NCBI RefSeq assembly: GCF_937616625.2
Contig: NC_065571.1
Location: 2,110,501 to 2,174,500, forward strand
DNA: 64,000 bases
Source of the DNA: Mercurialis annua
Lineage: Eukaryota > Streptophyta > Magnoliopsida > Malpighiales > Euphorbiaceae
Direction of reading: 5' to 3'
Shown: positions 11,362 through 25,841 of the stretch, one piece after another
How positions within the stretch are numbered: the first letter of the stretch is position 1
How the letters are laid out: each line of letters opens with the position of its first letter
The notes under the pieces: generated by a model
What the model was told of the DNA's origin: nothing
Databases searched by the model: none
Seen by the model: the letters and a program-made list of their open reading frames with translations, nothing else
Position numbers and translations under genes: made by a program

Positions 11362-12131
11362 TTTAATTTGGTAAACTTACACAAATGGTGTGTCAACTTT
11401 TTTGAATCTTCCTTTTTAATGTCTTAACTTTTATTTATTTTATATTACTATTTTTTTAAAAATATATCAAACAAATACTTCTAATACTTTTTCAATCACT
11501 GGCATACAAATAAATATAACTCTTATTTTATCTAAATTGATATGTTATATTAGATAAAAAAAATGACGATAATGTGCGCAAATAGACATTTATATATAAA
11601 AAAAATAAAATGCCAAATTAAATCAACAAATTCTTTTGGTTTTATTAGAAAACTGGTGATAAGAAATAGCTAAATATATCTTTTGCTACACTATTAAAAA
11701 GTTGAAATATTAATTATTTATTTTGAAAAAATCTCATATATGATTAATATAATTTATATTTACTAATTTTTATCTTCTCAATATTATTATTGGAGAGAAG
11801 ATATAAAATAGACGGGGCATTTTAGCCCGTTTGGTTCAATTCAGGTCTCTATAATTAGTGTGCTGATTTAAAATTAATTTCTAAAAGTAATTTAATATTA
11901 TAACTAATTTCTAATAATTCCCCTAATCATATTTCCGATAATAACCGGTAGTATAAAATTATAATAAAAAGACAATAAATTAAATTGAAAGAAGAAGGAA
12001 GAGAAGGTTTTCTTTAATCATTATGGAGGTAAAGATTCAATTTTGTTTTTATTTTCACCTTTTTACCAATCATACGGTCCCATTATAATTTTTCCTTTAC
12101 TACCTAAATTGACTGACCTTCCATTTCACTG

Positions 12132-12752
12132 TGTTGTAACATTGATACCGTTGTTGAATCTTTGGTATCAATTGTCGTTACCGGTTCTTGACCGGATTGG
12201 TATGCGTAGCGGAATCGAAACCATTGGTAGGTATTTAATAATGGATTTGATCAACAAATAACAATATAGCAAAATAATAAATAACACAAGAGATTTATAT
12301 GGTTCTGCTTTAAAGCGTACATCCACGGGCGAAAGATTCGAGCCATCCACTAATCATCAAAACGAATACAAAATTGGTGGAGAATCATCAAATAGAGAAT
12401 ATCTCTAGTAAATATGCCCTTTGAAGAAAAACCCACAAAGTGTTTCTCTCTCTACAAGAAGTAACCCAAAAGGGTAAGAATTAACTTATATTCCTCACAT
12501 CACACACACCCCCTTTTACCCTTATTCACATCAATGTCTACATTGTGTGTTCGGTTTTTAGTGTTTTTTAAAAGGTGAATAAGGTAGGCTATATATAGTG
12601 AGTAAATAATCTATATGGCATTAGGAATATTAATCCTAATTGGATTTATACTTCCTAGTTAGCCAATGATAACAAAGTTATCTTTCTCCCAAACACTTCA
12701 TTAATAGAGTCCTAATACAAATAGGAATTAGAATTCTAGGTATATTCCAACA
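12132..12752 (-). repeat. 3' LTR of the copia-like element
   Basis: Minus-strand ends are TGTTGGAATA and TGTTACAACA. It contains the segment around ACATCCACGGG that recurs in copia LTRs. Nearly identical to 14018-14639. Confidence 0.88.
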
Positions 12753-14017
12753 ATCTCCACCTTGACTTGAATTCTCCAATAAACTGTGATTACTGTTGTG
12801 CTCCACCTTCTCCATTTAAGTCCAAACTGAACTTATTCCAAAAGAGGTTCTTTGAGGAGGACCATACAAGTTTCAAGAACATCTTGAACTTGTTGAAACC
12901 AAAATGACTGAAGATTTACTATCTTCGGGTGTATCAATCAAAATTTCACGAAGCTTCGGATTTTGTTGGTCTTAAAACTGATACCAGAAACAAACGTCAT
13001 TAGTAGCCTATAATGATTAAATCAAAAAACAAATGTTGAGGTCGTAGCATATCCCTTAATCTTCATAAGTCGACCAACCCAATGAGCATACATCACAAGT
13101 GCAGCATTCAATCTCACTTCATCGCCAAATAACCCATAAAACTCGTAGTTTTATATATTGAGATACCAGACATGTGCATATAGAAATCATGTTGAACATT
13201 CATTATTGCTCTAACCGTCTCATTATGCATCTTGCCCTTGACTGAACCAATATTCCAAAATTCTGCATGTATTGACCGTTACCCATAACTACACTCCACT
13301 ATCAACTCAGTTGTAGACGGAAAACCAATCGAAATTGGCACATATGATATGAACAAACTGAATCTGTATAAATTTCGGATAAAAAATAATTATGCTGCAA
13401 TTTTAAGCGTAGACTGGTTCTCTAACCCGAGTCGCCTGTAACCGCTAGCATTCAGTTCTCATCTAATTATCTCCAAACAAATTGACTTATGAGTGATCTA
13501 AAAGTGACGCCGTTCCAAATTACAAACATTGTAATCCATCTTGTGTCTAAGATTGCTACTTATTCAAAACAAAATCTCTTTTGCAATGTCATGATTTTAT
13601 CAAAATCTGACTATGTCCAAACGAACTCTTCATTCAATAAACTCTTAAAAGCAATTTTAGATTCAAATCACTAATAGAATTTCATGAGAGTATAAAGAGA
13701 TTACCCCAATCATTCATCTTACAAAGGCTCTATAAAATCCTCAAATAGTTGTGTGTTTAGAAAAATCATACCTTTCTTCTTTGTAGTTCAAAGTAGCATA
13801 TTGATCTCCATCACAAAAATCTCCTTAAAAATTTTAATACCCAAGTCTGTCTTCAATTGACGACTTTCGGCACTTCCAAATTTGGTGGCTTCTCTATCTC
13901 CAAAAAATATTCTCTGTGTCAAGTAATTGCGCCTTGCGAAATCGTTCAAATAATACTTTGCCATAATAACCATAATCCAACATTAAATCTGAAAACCAAA
14001 TTAGCTCCGATACCAAT

Positions 14018-14639
14018 TGTTGTAACATTGATACCGATTGTTGAATCTTTGGTACCAATTGTCGTGACCGGTTCTTGACCGGATTGGTATGCGCAGCGGA
14101 ATCGAAACCATTGGTAGGTATTTAATAATGGATTTGATCAACAAATAACAATATAGCAAAATAATAAATAACACAAGAGATTTACGTGGTTCTGCTTTAA
14201 AGCGTACATCCACGGGTGAAAGATTCGAGCCATCCACTAATCATCAAAAGGAATACAAAATTGGTGGAGAATCACCAAATAGAGAATATCTCTAGTAAAT
14301 ATGCCCTTTGAAGAAAAACCCACAAAATGTTTCTCTCTCTACAAGAAGTAACCCAAAAGGGTAAGAATTAACTTATATTCCTCACATCACACACACCCCC
14401 TTTTCCCCTTATTCACATCAATGTCTACATTGTGTGTTCGGTTTTTGGTGTTTTTTAAAAGGTGAATAAGGTAGGCTATATATAGTGAGTAAATAATCTA
14501 TATGGCATTAGGAATATTAATCCTAATTGGATTTATACATCCTAGTTAGCCAATGATAACAAAGTTATCCTTCTCCCAAACACTTCATTAATAGAGTCCT
14601 AATACAAATAGGAATTAGAATTCTAGGCATATTCCAACA
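14018..14639 (-). repeat. 5' LTR of the copia-like element
   Basis: Same ends as its partner. A TATA-like run (TATATATAG on the minus strand) lies near 14476-14486 and is a reasonable promoter for the element's transcript, which would run leftwards in this window. Confidence 0.88.
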
Positions 14640-14644
14640 CACTG

Positions 14645-15269
14645 CATCAGAAAAGGTAATGTTCCTCTGCTCAGTTGCTTTAGACACTTCAACATTTAAT
14701 TATTCAAGTTCAAATGGTAAAGTTTCTGCCAAATTTAGACAGAAATTATAAATTACAAACCCTAAACTTCTTAATTATTGATTTTAGCATGAAAGAATTT
14801 TTATTATTTAAAGGACATTAAAACCTTAATTAAAACTCAAGCCTTCTTTGTGATTACTAATTAGTTAGACCAAACGGGAAGATTGTGAAGGGATTTTAAG
14901 AGTATCACAAGGTTATGAATTAAAGCTTAATTAAGAAACCATTAAAACATCCTAATTGCTTAAAACTTCAACTGGCTTCACTAATTAACAAGTTAACCAA
15001 CTGGCTTCTCTAATTAACAAGTTAAGCAATTTGACATTGAAATGCCTAAATACTCAATGAAATTTGTTGTTTAGTTTGTCCATGATTTAGCTAAATATGG
15101 CATCAATTAACTACATCCAGTTAGTTAGACTCCAACAAAAATATAATTAATTGAATTAATTGGTAATCTAGACAAATTAAACACAGACAATGGCTTTATA
15201 TGTTAACCCCACAGTCACATGGGTTAGTCTTTTCTTTTCTTTTCTCTATCAAACCCTACACTACATTGT
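14645..15269. other. AT-rich intergenic DNA
   Basis: No gene recognised. A near-repeat of CTGGCTTCNCTAATTAACAAGTTAA occurs twice around 14970-15025; otherwise unstructured. Confidence 0.6.
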
Positions 15270-15277
15270 GATTGTTA

Positions 15278-15559
15278 CAGTGTTTTAAAAATTAAACCGG
15301 TGGCCCGACTGATTAAGTTATTGGTTTTTAATTTAATCGATTTAACCGGTTCAATCACCAATTGAACTGTCAAGTACAATTATATATAAAAATAAATTTT
15401 ATACAAAACTTATGGTCCAACTGTCAGTTTAACCTTTCATTAATTTGTTTTGTTGGTTCAACCAGAAGTAATAATTAGCCCGTTTTTGGTTTAAAGACCA
15501 ATCTGATCGGACAATTTGCCGGTTTTTAATTCAACCAGCCGGTCTGGTTTTAATCACCG
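15278..15559. mobile_element. hAT-like MITE, CAGTGTTTTAAAA family, diverged
   Basis: A 282-bp GGTT/AACC-rich element starting CAGTGTTTTAAAA and ending TTTTAATCACCG, with 8-bp flanks GATTGTTA (15270-15277) and AATTGTTA (15560-15567), one mismatch. Same family as 20136-20877 and 61159-61829. An 8-bp duplication is the hAT signature. Confidence 0.7.
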
Positions 15560-15753
15560 AATTGTTATTTTGTAAGCACACAATTAATTAAATTTTGGTA
15601 ATTTGATTAACTAGAAGATTGATTATCATTACATACATAATCTTAAAGCCTATTCACAAAGTTTGTCTTTCCAGCTATGATTCTTAAGATCAAAACCCAC
15701 TTATTACAGGATCTTTTTTTAAAATTAATTAACCTTGTCTCTTAAATTCTAAA

Positions 15754-16130
15754 GGCTTAATTACTTAAAAACCACCCATCTTGAATTTTTTTTCGTTTAT
15801 ACCCTGATCTAGAAAAAAATTCGTTTATACCCTGACGTATGTGTTTATGTTTCACCTCTACCCCGAAGCACTAAATTAACCTCTTTTCATTTAGAAAAAA
15901 GTTTAAAATAGTCCTTCATTTAGAAAAAAAATCATTTATAATTAAACTCTAATTAGTTTAGGTTAAAAATGAAAAACTATTTTAATTTTTTTTCTTAATG
16001 AAAAGAGGTTAATTTAGTGCCTCGGGGTAGAGGTGAAACATAAATACATACGTTAAGGTATAAATGAATTTTTTTCTACGTCAGGGTATAAAAAAAAGTT
16101 CAAGGTGAGTGGTTTTTAAATAATTAAGCC
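15754..16130. mobile_element. Mutator-like MITE, GGCTTAAT family
   Basis: 377 bp with long inverted arms (GGCTTAATTACTTAAAAACC at the left, the complement at the right). The perfect 9-bp duplication AATTCTAAA is at 15745-15753 and 16131-16139. It carries the shared wording TTTCGTTTATACCCTGA. No coding capacity. Confidence 0.88.
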
Positions 16131-16139
16131 AATTCTAAA

Positions 16140-17220
16140 ATAATAATAAAAAATATTTTATTAAAAATTAGCTGTTTATCACCTGCCATTGATTTAACCG
16201 TCAACCTTATAATTATTAGATTGTAGATGTTGAGCTTAGCTATAAAATAAAGCCAAACTCTTACCTTTTCACCTTTCAATTTACAGTCAAATTGGAGCCT
16301 GTTTTTACTTTTATGCAAGGAATATGTTCTTTTTTTGACCTCCAAAAAGTATTTGTGCTGAGGTTTTCTGAGTTGGCCTGATGTTTTGATTTTTCAATTC
16401 AAATAATTATTTTAAAGTCTAAAATTTAGTATATTGGACTAATGAATGTCTATTATTTTTAAAATAAATTAAAATATTTTTTATAAGATATTATTAAAAC
16501 TTATTTTATTAGATTCATCTTATTTAATTGTTAGTTAAAATAATTGAAATAACATTTAAGTTTGATATCTTACACTAGTCGATCCGTTTATTTTAGTATA
16601 CTATGCAAAAAAATACTCAGTACTCAAAATCTGTACATCATAATAAAAACAATTTTCTTATATTTGCTCCTCATTTATTTTTTATTTTCAATAATTATTG
16701 TTACGCCATCTTATACTTTATATTCTATATAAAATATAAAATATGGTGAGTATGCATCAATGGTGTTAATGCATTCATAAATTATAATAATACAAATTAT
16801 AATAATGTACGAGAGAAAAATAGAAAAAGAAACAAAATTATAGATTAAAAAGGTAATTAAAATAACATTTTAAAGAAGAGATAATTAATTAATACACATT
16901 AGTATATTTTATATATATTTATTTTTTTAGTTCAATAAAATATAATATTATATATATAATTAATATGTCACATTGCAAATTATAAATTAGTCAATAGTAA
17001 TTATTTAATTATGAAATTGTTAAAAGTTAATAATCTTTTTTAACATTGTGAAATTAAAATTAAAAAGTTTTTAATATATTTTAAAATACTAGTATAAAAA
17101 GACAACTTTAAAGTAATTACATTTTTTTTTGATAATTAAAAAAGAAAAACACTTATTTGAGGAATTGAAGTTGTAATATAAGCAGAATGATATCCGTTCT
17201 TAAACCATTTTTGTTGATCT
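16140..17220. other. AT-rich intergenic DNA
   Basis: Nothing recognisable. Short frames on both strands have no family resemblance. Confidence 0.6.
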
Positions 17221-17235
17221 AAGAAGAATAATGCC

Positions 17236-17339
17236 ACCAATGAGCTTTAGCTCAAATGATATAAGCGCTGAGCAGCAAACTGCTAGGTCGTAGGTTCGTT
17301 TTCTCCCACAAGCGCTCCCCTCCCCAAATTGTCAAAAAA
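17236..17339 (+). mobile_element. tRNA-derived SINE, family B
   Basis: A 104-bp element with an A-box-like region (TAGCTCAAATGATATAAGCG) and B-box-like GTAGGTTCGTTTTC, ending in an A-rich tail. Flanks AAGAAGAATAATGCC (17221-17235) and AAGAAAAATAATCCC (17340-17354) are near-identical target duplications. Confidence 0.7.
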
Positions 17340-17354
17340 AAGAAAAATAATCCC

Positions 17355-18490
17355 AGTTTTTAAATCATTTTAAGCTACTCGTTGGTAAGTTATTACATAT
17401 TTATTTTTTCATCCCAACCCATAGTTTACCCGACAAATCATGCACTGAACATTTCATGATTCTGTGAGTACATTCTTTAAGTTTTTAATTATTCTTATTC
17501 TATTCAGCTAAACAAAATTAAAACGATATTGTTTACCAAGAAGAACAAAAACCTATAAGACACTTGTCAATTTCTAGTTGTTTTAAATTAAACAACCATA
17601 TTCTGGTTACGTAAAACATGATTAACGGATATTAAACCTGGAGCAAATCATGATTGCTTTTGGGATTATGAACATAAAACAAATCAATTATCAGTTAAAC
17701 AAGGAACTTTGTCGATGATAATTTTAATATTTATTTGATTAATTTACCATGTTATTCAATTTATACTGCAATTAAATTTAATGACAAAAAATAAACATTT
17801 GTTTTTAAACTTTTAATTTTACAAAAGTTAGATCATTCAACTGCAAAAAATATTATCAATGTCAAATCAGTCTAAAAAAAACCGATTGATGAATTTTATG
17901 CAAGAATCCAATTCAAAAAAATATTAATACAAAAAATAATTAAAAAAATTATTTTATTCGTGATAACTGTGTGTAAAGTACACACATTTTTTATTCTCGT
18001 AATGAAAGGACCTTATATTATAAAATTAAAAGTATAAAAACTTAATTTTGATCAATAAAAATAGAGGGACCCAATTCAAAAAAGTGTAACAATTAATACA
18101 AAAATTTAAATACTATATTTTGCCTAATTAATTAGATCATAGTTGCATGTCATTTTGGATTGATGGTTAGTTTACCCATTGTCTTTATCAATCCAGCTCA
18201 CAGCTTTTCTTCACATAATTACGATCCACAATATAATTAATAGATAAAGATTGAAAAATTATCATTCGAATCTACAGAGGATTGAAATGAGCTGTTATTG
18301 CAGGTGGATCCTCACATTCTAATTATCTGTTTAATTTATATGAGAATCAATTAAGATTCAAGAAAATGATCTGTATAGGCAGAGGGCGAAAAATAATTAA
18401 AAAAATAATGAGAGAATAAATATAAATAGTAATTGAATTAAGAGATAAAACTTAACTCGAATTTGATTTATTTAAAATTTACAATGTTAA
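17355..18490. other. AT-rich intergenic DNA
   Basis: No gene, tRNA or clear inverted repeat seen. Confidence 0.6.
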
Positions 18491-18494
18491 TTTT

Positions 18495-18985
18495 CGGCCT
18501 GTGTTTATCCGTTAGTTAGATGCTAAAGCTGAGCTCGTATTCGTTCTTTTAGGACCTAAATAAACGAACACGAGCTAAATTTATATTTTATAAAGATATT
18601 AACAAATCAAACAAATAATAATCTAATAACAATTTTTCCATAGATACTTATTATCCAACATATTAATAGGACATATATGTCCAGAAAAAAATTACAAATA
18701 TATTTACATAAATATATATAAAAAGATAAAATTAATATTTAATTTAAATACAAAACCTTCGCGATGTATAAACGAGATTATATACGAGGTAGTTCACAAA
18801 TTTTTTACTGAACTCCTATATGGGTCAATGGACAGATACTTAATCGAGCTCATATATGAGCCCATTCACAGACTATTAATAATTCATATGAGAACTGTTC
18901 ATGAATGTAAACGAGTCAAACATCATCGGCTCGTTTAAGTAAAGGAATACTTAATTAAGTTCGAACCCAATTCATTCAGACTAGG
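18495..18985. mobile_element. Diverged hAT-like non-autonomous element, GAGCTCG-rich
   Basis: Rich in CGAGCT/AGCTCG and CGTTCA words in both orientations. Shares ordered motifs with 33954-34567 (TATATGAGCC, then GTTCATGAA and AACGAG). Boundaries approximate; no target duplication found. Confidence 0.4.
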
Positions 18986-19424
18986 AACGAATATGAATGG
19001 AGTTCTTAATAAACTGAAGACCGAATCGCTTGTGAGTAGCTCGATTTGTTTACAAACATACTTTTTTTATCTCTCTCATGGAAATCTCCCCATGCAATGC
19101 AACCAATTATATCTGAAACATTATTGTATGCAGGTCTGCGTGTGTCAATACACAATCAATTTTTTACTTTTCTTTTTCAAAATTATGGACCTACACAGAA
19201 ATGTCAACCCCACATGAACGCATGTGCAGTCTAGTATTAAGATTATATTAAAAAAAATCCAAAATACTGAAATTATTTAGTAATCACTTTTACTAAATTT
19301 TAAAATTCAAAACTTTAATTTATGGATTGATATTTCCCTATATATTTATATTTCATATAAACACAATTAAAATTAAATTAATTACAGTGTAATGTATGGA
19401 TCGGAACTTCTGTAAATTTTTTAA

Positions 19425-19716
19425 GGATTTAATGTCATAAAAATTCACCAACTTTACACGTTTTCTCATTTTAATCACGTAGTTTAAATTTTCTCATTTT
19501 CATGCACGAACTACCACTTTTTCTTAAATTCATACACGGTGCTGAGGTGTCACGGCTACATTGGTATAATTCGCTGAGGTGGAGGTCATTTTACACCAAT
19601 TTATTGCATGAATTTGAGAAAAAAATGGTTGTTCGTGCATGAAAATGAGAAAAATTAAACTACGTGATTAAAATGAAAAAACGTGTAAAGTTGTTGATTT
19701 TTTTTTATATTAACTC
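19425..19716. mobile_element. Fold-back MITE, Mutator-like
   Basis: 292 bp whose halves are almost complementary: the left arm with CACCAACTTTACACG and TTAATCACGTAGTTTAA is mirrored in the right arm. Flanks ATTTTTTAA (19416-19424) and TTTTTTTAA (19717-19725) form a 9-bp duplication with one mismatch. A transcript would fold into one long hairpin. Confidence 0.7.
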
Positions 19717-20135
19717 TTTTTTTAAAGTATTCTCCAACAGAAAATGGCTCGCGCCATCATCATACTAAGTGAGGAGTGCTACCGATAATTATTCTTTATT
19801 TCTTTTTAGGTAAAATAATAATAATCAAGTGCAATCTTGCCCGACTGCTCCCCTATAAATCAAACATGCATGCATCTTTTTAAGTAGCTTCTAAGAATAT
19901 TGCCGATTACTTGCTCCCACGTACACTTAATGGATATAGATTATGGGTTTAGACAATTTATAATGCTAATGTCAAATACCCATTAGCAAATAAATTTATT
20001 TTAAATTTTAAATTTAAAAATATTTTTAAATTTAATTATTTATTCAAATAATAATTTCCTTACTAATTTGTTTTTCGAAAGGTATACATTTTAAACCAAA
20101 CAAGTTCTAATTTTGCATGAATATATACTTTGAAA

Positions 20136-20877
20136 CAATGTTTTAAAACCCGGACCGGTAACAGAACCGGCGAGCCTAACGGTTCAAGGTTCAACCGGTT
20201 TAACCGGTTCAACCGCAGGTTCAACCGCTCAAGTGAAAAAAATATATTATACATTTTATAATATATGATAATTTATATAGTTGAAATCTAAATACAAATA
20301 TAAAAAATAATTAACAAAAATAAATTATGGAAAGATATATAATAGTAATAGAAATAAAAAGATTATAGAAAACCAATTAAGGAGATAAATGTCGAAATAA
20401 AGGAAATAAATTCAATTAAAACATTGATCATGCAAAGCCTTAATAAAGGGTCTGTTAGTATTAGTAATGAAAAATGCAAAATAGCATTAATAACAAGTTG
20501 ACTTTGGAAAGAATGCTAAAATAAAAGAATTAAACAAAATAGGAAAACGTTTACTCCATCATCATTTAATACAAATCATAGCAAATACCAAATATACCAA
20601 ATAATCAAGGCCAAGCAAATAGTAAAAAGAAAGAACTGATGGCGGCAATAGGAAGAGAAATGGTTAGGTTATTCGTTGGTTTTTCTTAGATTTTATTAGA
20701 ACCGGCCGGTTTTAGGATTTAACCGGTTTTCCGGTTGTCCGGTTCTTTACGGGTTTTTCCGGTTCAAAGAGGTTGAACCGGTAATCCGGGTTTCAAGATG
20801 AAATCGGACCGGACAGGTCTTCGGTTCCCGGTTGAACCGGTTGAACCGGCCGGTCCGGTCCGGGTTTTAAAACACTG
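20136..20877. mobile_element. hAT-like MITE, CAGTGTTTTAAAACCC family, full-length
   Basis: 742 bp, starting CAATGTTTTAAAACCCGGAC and ending in the near-complement that closes ..TTTTAAAACACTG. The perfect 8-bp target duplication CTTTGAAA lies at 20128-20135 and 20878-20885. Both ends are dense in AACCGG/CCGGTT. The interior has no transposase. Confidence 0.9.
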
Positions 20878-20885
20878 CTTTGAAA

Positions 20886-21644
20886 GAAAAAAGTTCACAA
20901 GTCAAATTAAATTTTAGTTCTAATAATCATACCATAATAAAAAGTTAAGAAACAATAATAAATTTGATCAAATATTATAAAGATAAAATATTGCAATATT
21001 TTAATAATGTGTTATAATATAATTGCTCAGTCCACGAATGACATGGTGAACTAAATCTACTTAAGAATTTATCGCACTTAATGAAACTATTTAAAAGTTA
21101 AAAGAACTAGTATTTACAGCTTATTTTTCACTAGATAGTAATGAATTCAGTATATTTAACTATACTTGCATGGACTCTTTTTATCACTTCATTTACAAAC
21201 AGAAGCAATAATATTTTACCACATCAATAAATAATGACACTAAAAAACAAATTTGTATCCAACAATCGGTTTTTTATAATAAAAGTAAACTGAATTAATT
21301 TTTGACTAATTCCGACTGATATAATAAAATTTAACCAAATTTAAGTCAATAAAAACTGATTAATTAATAAAAATAAACAACTAAAAAATAGTTTTTTTTT
21401 TATAGACCAAAAGGACCAACTGGTTCAGATCAGTCTTTTTTTAGCACAAGGGGAAGAGGCAAAAGCCTAAACAAAAAGAGAACTAATAGAAGATAACCAA
21501 TAGGCAAAATAAAATCAACCTAGACCACCTTGTTTTGCAAGAAACACAAACCCTATGTTGCACATTTATTGTATGGCACAATAAACTATATCAACCTACA
21601 AAATCTTAATTGGTAAGCTTAAAGAACATTAAACATTTCCAACC
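20886..21644. other. Intergenic DNA downstream of NDUFAF7
   Basis: AT-rich; the part next to 21645 will include the 3' UTR of the minus-strand gene. No other feature seen. Confidence 0.6.
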
Positions 21645-24944
<3,300 letters not shown>

Positions 24945-25069
24945 TTTTGTTCAGTTTCGATTTTGTTTTGATGCTGCTGTTGCCTGATATATTTTTCGTT
25001 GAAATTTCAAATATTATAATGCAATGAATTTCCTATAAATTACTATATGCATATGATTTCAGCACAAAT

Positions 25070-25142
25070 GGGGATGTAGCTCAGATGGTAGAGCGCTCGC
25101 TTAGCATGCGAGAGGTACGGGGATCGATACCCCGCATCTCCA
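25070..25142 (+). tRNA. tRNA-Ala (anticodon AGC)
   Basis: 73 nt fold as a cloverleaf: acceptor stem GGGGATG/CATCTCC, D-arm GCTCAGATGGTAGAGC, anticodon loop TTAGCAT (AGC), T-arm with GGGGATCGATACCCC, discriminator A. The acceptor stem contains G3:U70, the identity element for alanine. Internal A- and B-boxes are intact. Upstream CACAAAT supplies the CAA motif common near plant tRNA starts, and T-rich runs after 25143 can terminate RNA polymerase III. No intron. Confidence 0.97.
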
Positions 25143-25486
25143 TTTTATTTTCCTTTTTATTTTAAATTTATGTTAATTTTTTTTTTAGCATTTTTTTCTA
25201 ATCATCTTAAGAGAAATTATAACAAAACTAGTTTTAATTCATATGTGTTGCATAATACTGAGAGTTTCTAGAGTGTGGATAGATGTAGAAATGATGTTGT
25301 ACAATATGGAGTTAAATTCATTTGTCTCCGCTAGTTACCAATGTGTCCTAATCAAGACCCATATAGTGTTTATCAACGACTTAAACACTTACGGCACTTT
25401 GCTACTCAACTTAAGCTAGTAGACAAGAAACCAAATCTTGTATCCGGATTAATCAAATAATCTTTGCTATATAATCTCATACTTTG

Positions 25487-25648
25487 TTTTTTTGTTGCCC
25501 ATCCGGTTTTCCGGATGTAACCCGCATCGCGTACCTGGCATGGTAGGTGAATTTGCCAACAGAGATTTTCTGCATTCACAAGACTCGAATCCGAAATTTT
25601 TATTTAAACAATGTCAAGTTGCTTAGCACTTGAACCAACCCTGTTGGT
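25487..25648 (-). mobile_element. tRNA-derived SINE, family A
   Basis: 162 bp on the minus strand with an A-box-like start (GTTGGTTCAAGTGCTAAGC), a B-box-like GGATTCGAGTCTTG, and a T-rich (A-rich in sense) 3' end. A perfect 17-bp target duplication, TATAATCTCATACTTTG, lies at 25470-25486 and 25649-25665. Same family as 47423-47601. It sits about 200 bp upstream of the PAP23 start. Confidence 0.88.
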
Positions 25649-25841
25649 TATAATCTCATACTTTGACTCTTCATTTTGCAGTAATTCTCCCACTAACACC
25701 CAACAAATATAATAATTTTACTGGACGCAATGATTTCTCATCCAGTCCCAGCATATTCCACTGTTTATCTCACTGATGCCCAAATTAAATTCTTTATAAC
25801 ACAAGAACATATCATCAACAAACATAAACAGAACGACCCAA

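Larger units (their letters stand above)
12132..14639 (-). mobile_element. Non-autonomous Ty1/copia-like LTR retrotransposon
   Basis: Two LTRs in the same orientation, 12132-12752 (621 bp, 3' LTR) and 14018-14639 (622 bp, 5' LTR), flank a 1.27-kb interior. The 5-bp target duplication CACTG is at 12127-12131 and 14640-14644. On the minus strand the 5' LTR is followed almost at once by TTGGTATCGGAGC, close to the initiator-tRNA-Met primer site of plant copia elements, and the 3' LTR is preceded by AAGGTGGAGATT, a typical copia polypurine tract. The interior has no reverse transcriptase, integrase or convincing gag, only a short frame near 13788-13973. By eye the LTRs differ at about 15 positions, so insertion is fairly recent. 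Confidence 0.9.

Noticed and set aside
12001..12131. Possible exon (ATGGAG followed by GTAAAG) interrupted by the copia insertion
   Set aside because: The reading frames across the restored insertion site show no recognisable protein and no clear partner exon. Chance splice-like words are common here.
13788..13973. Minus-strand frame inside the copia-like element as a gag gene
   Set aside because: 61 codons with no gag or zinc-knuckle motif. Not enough to call a gene.
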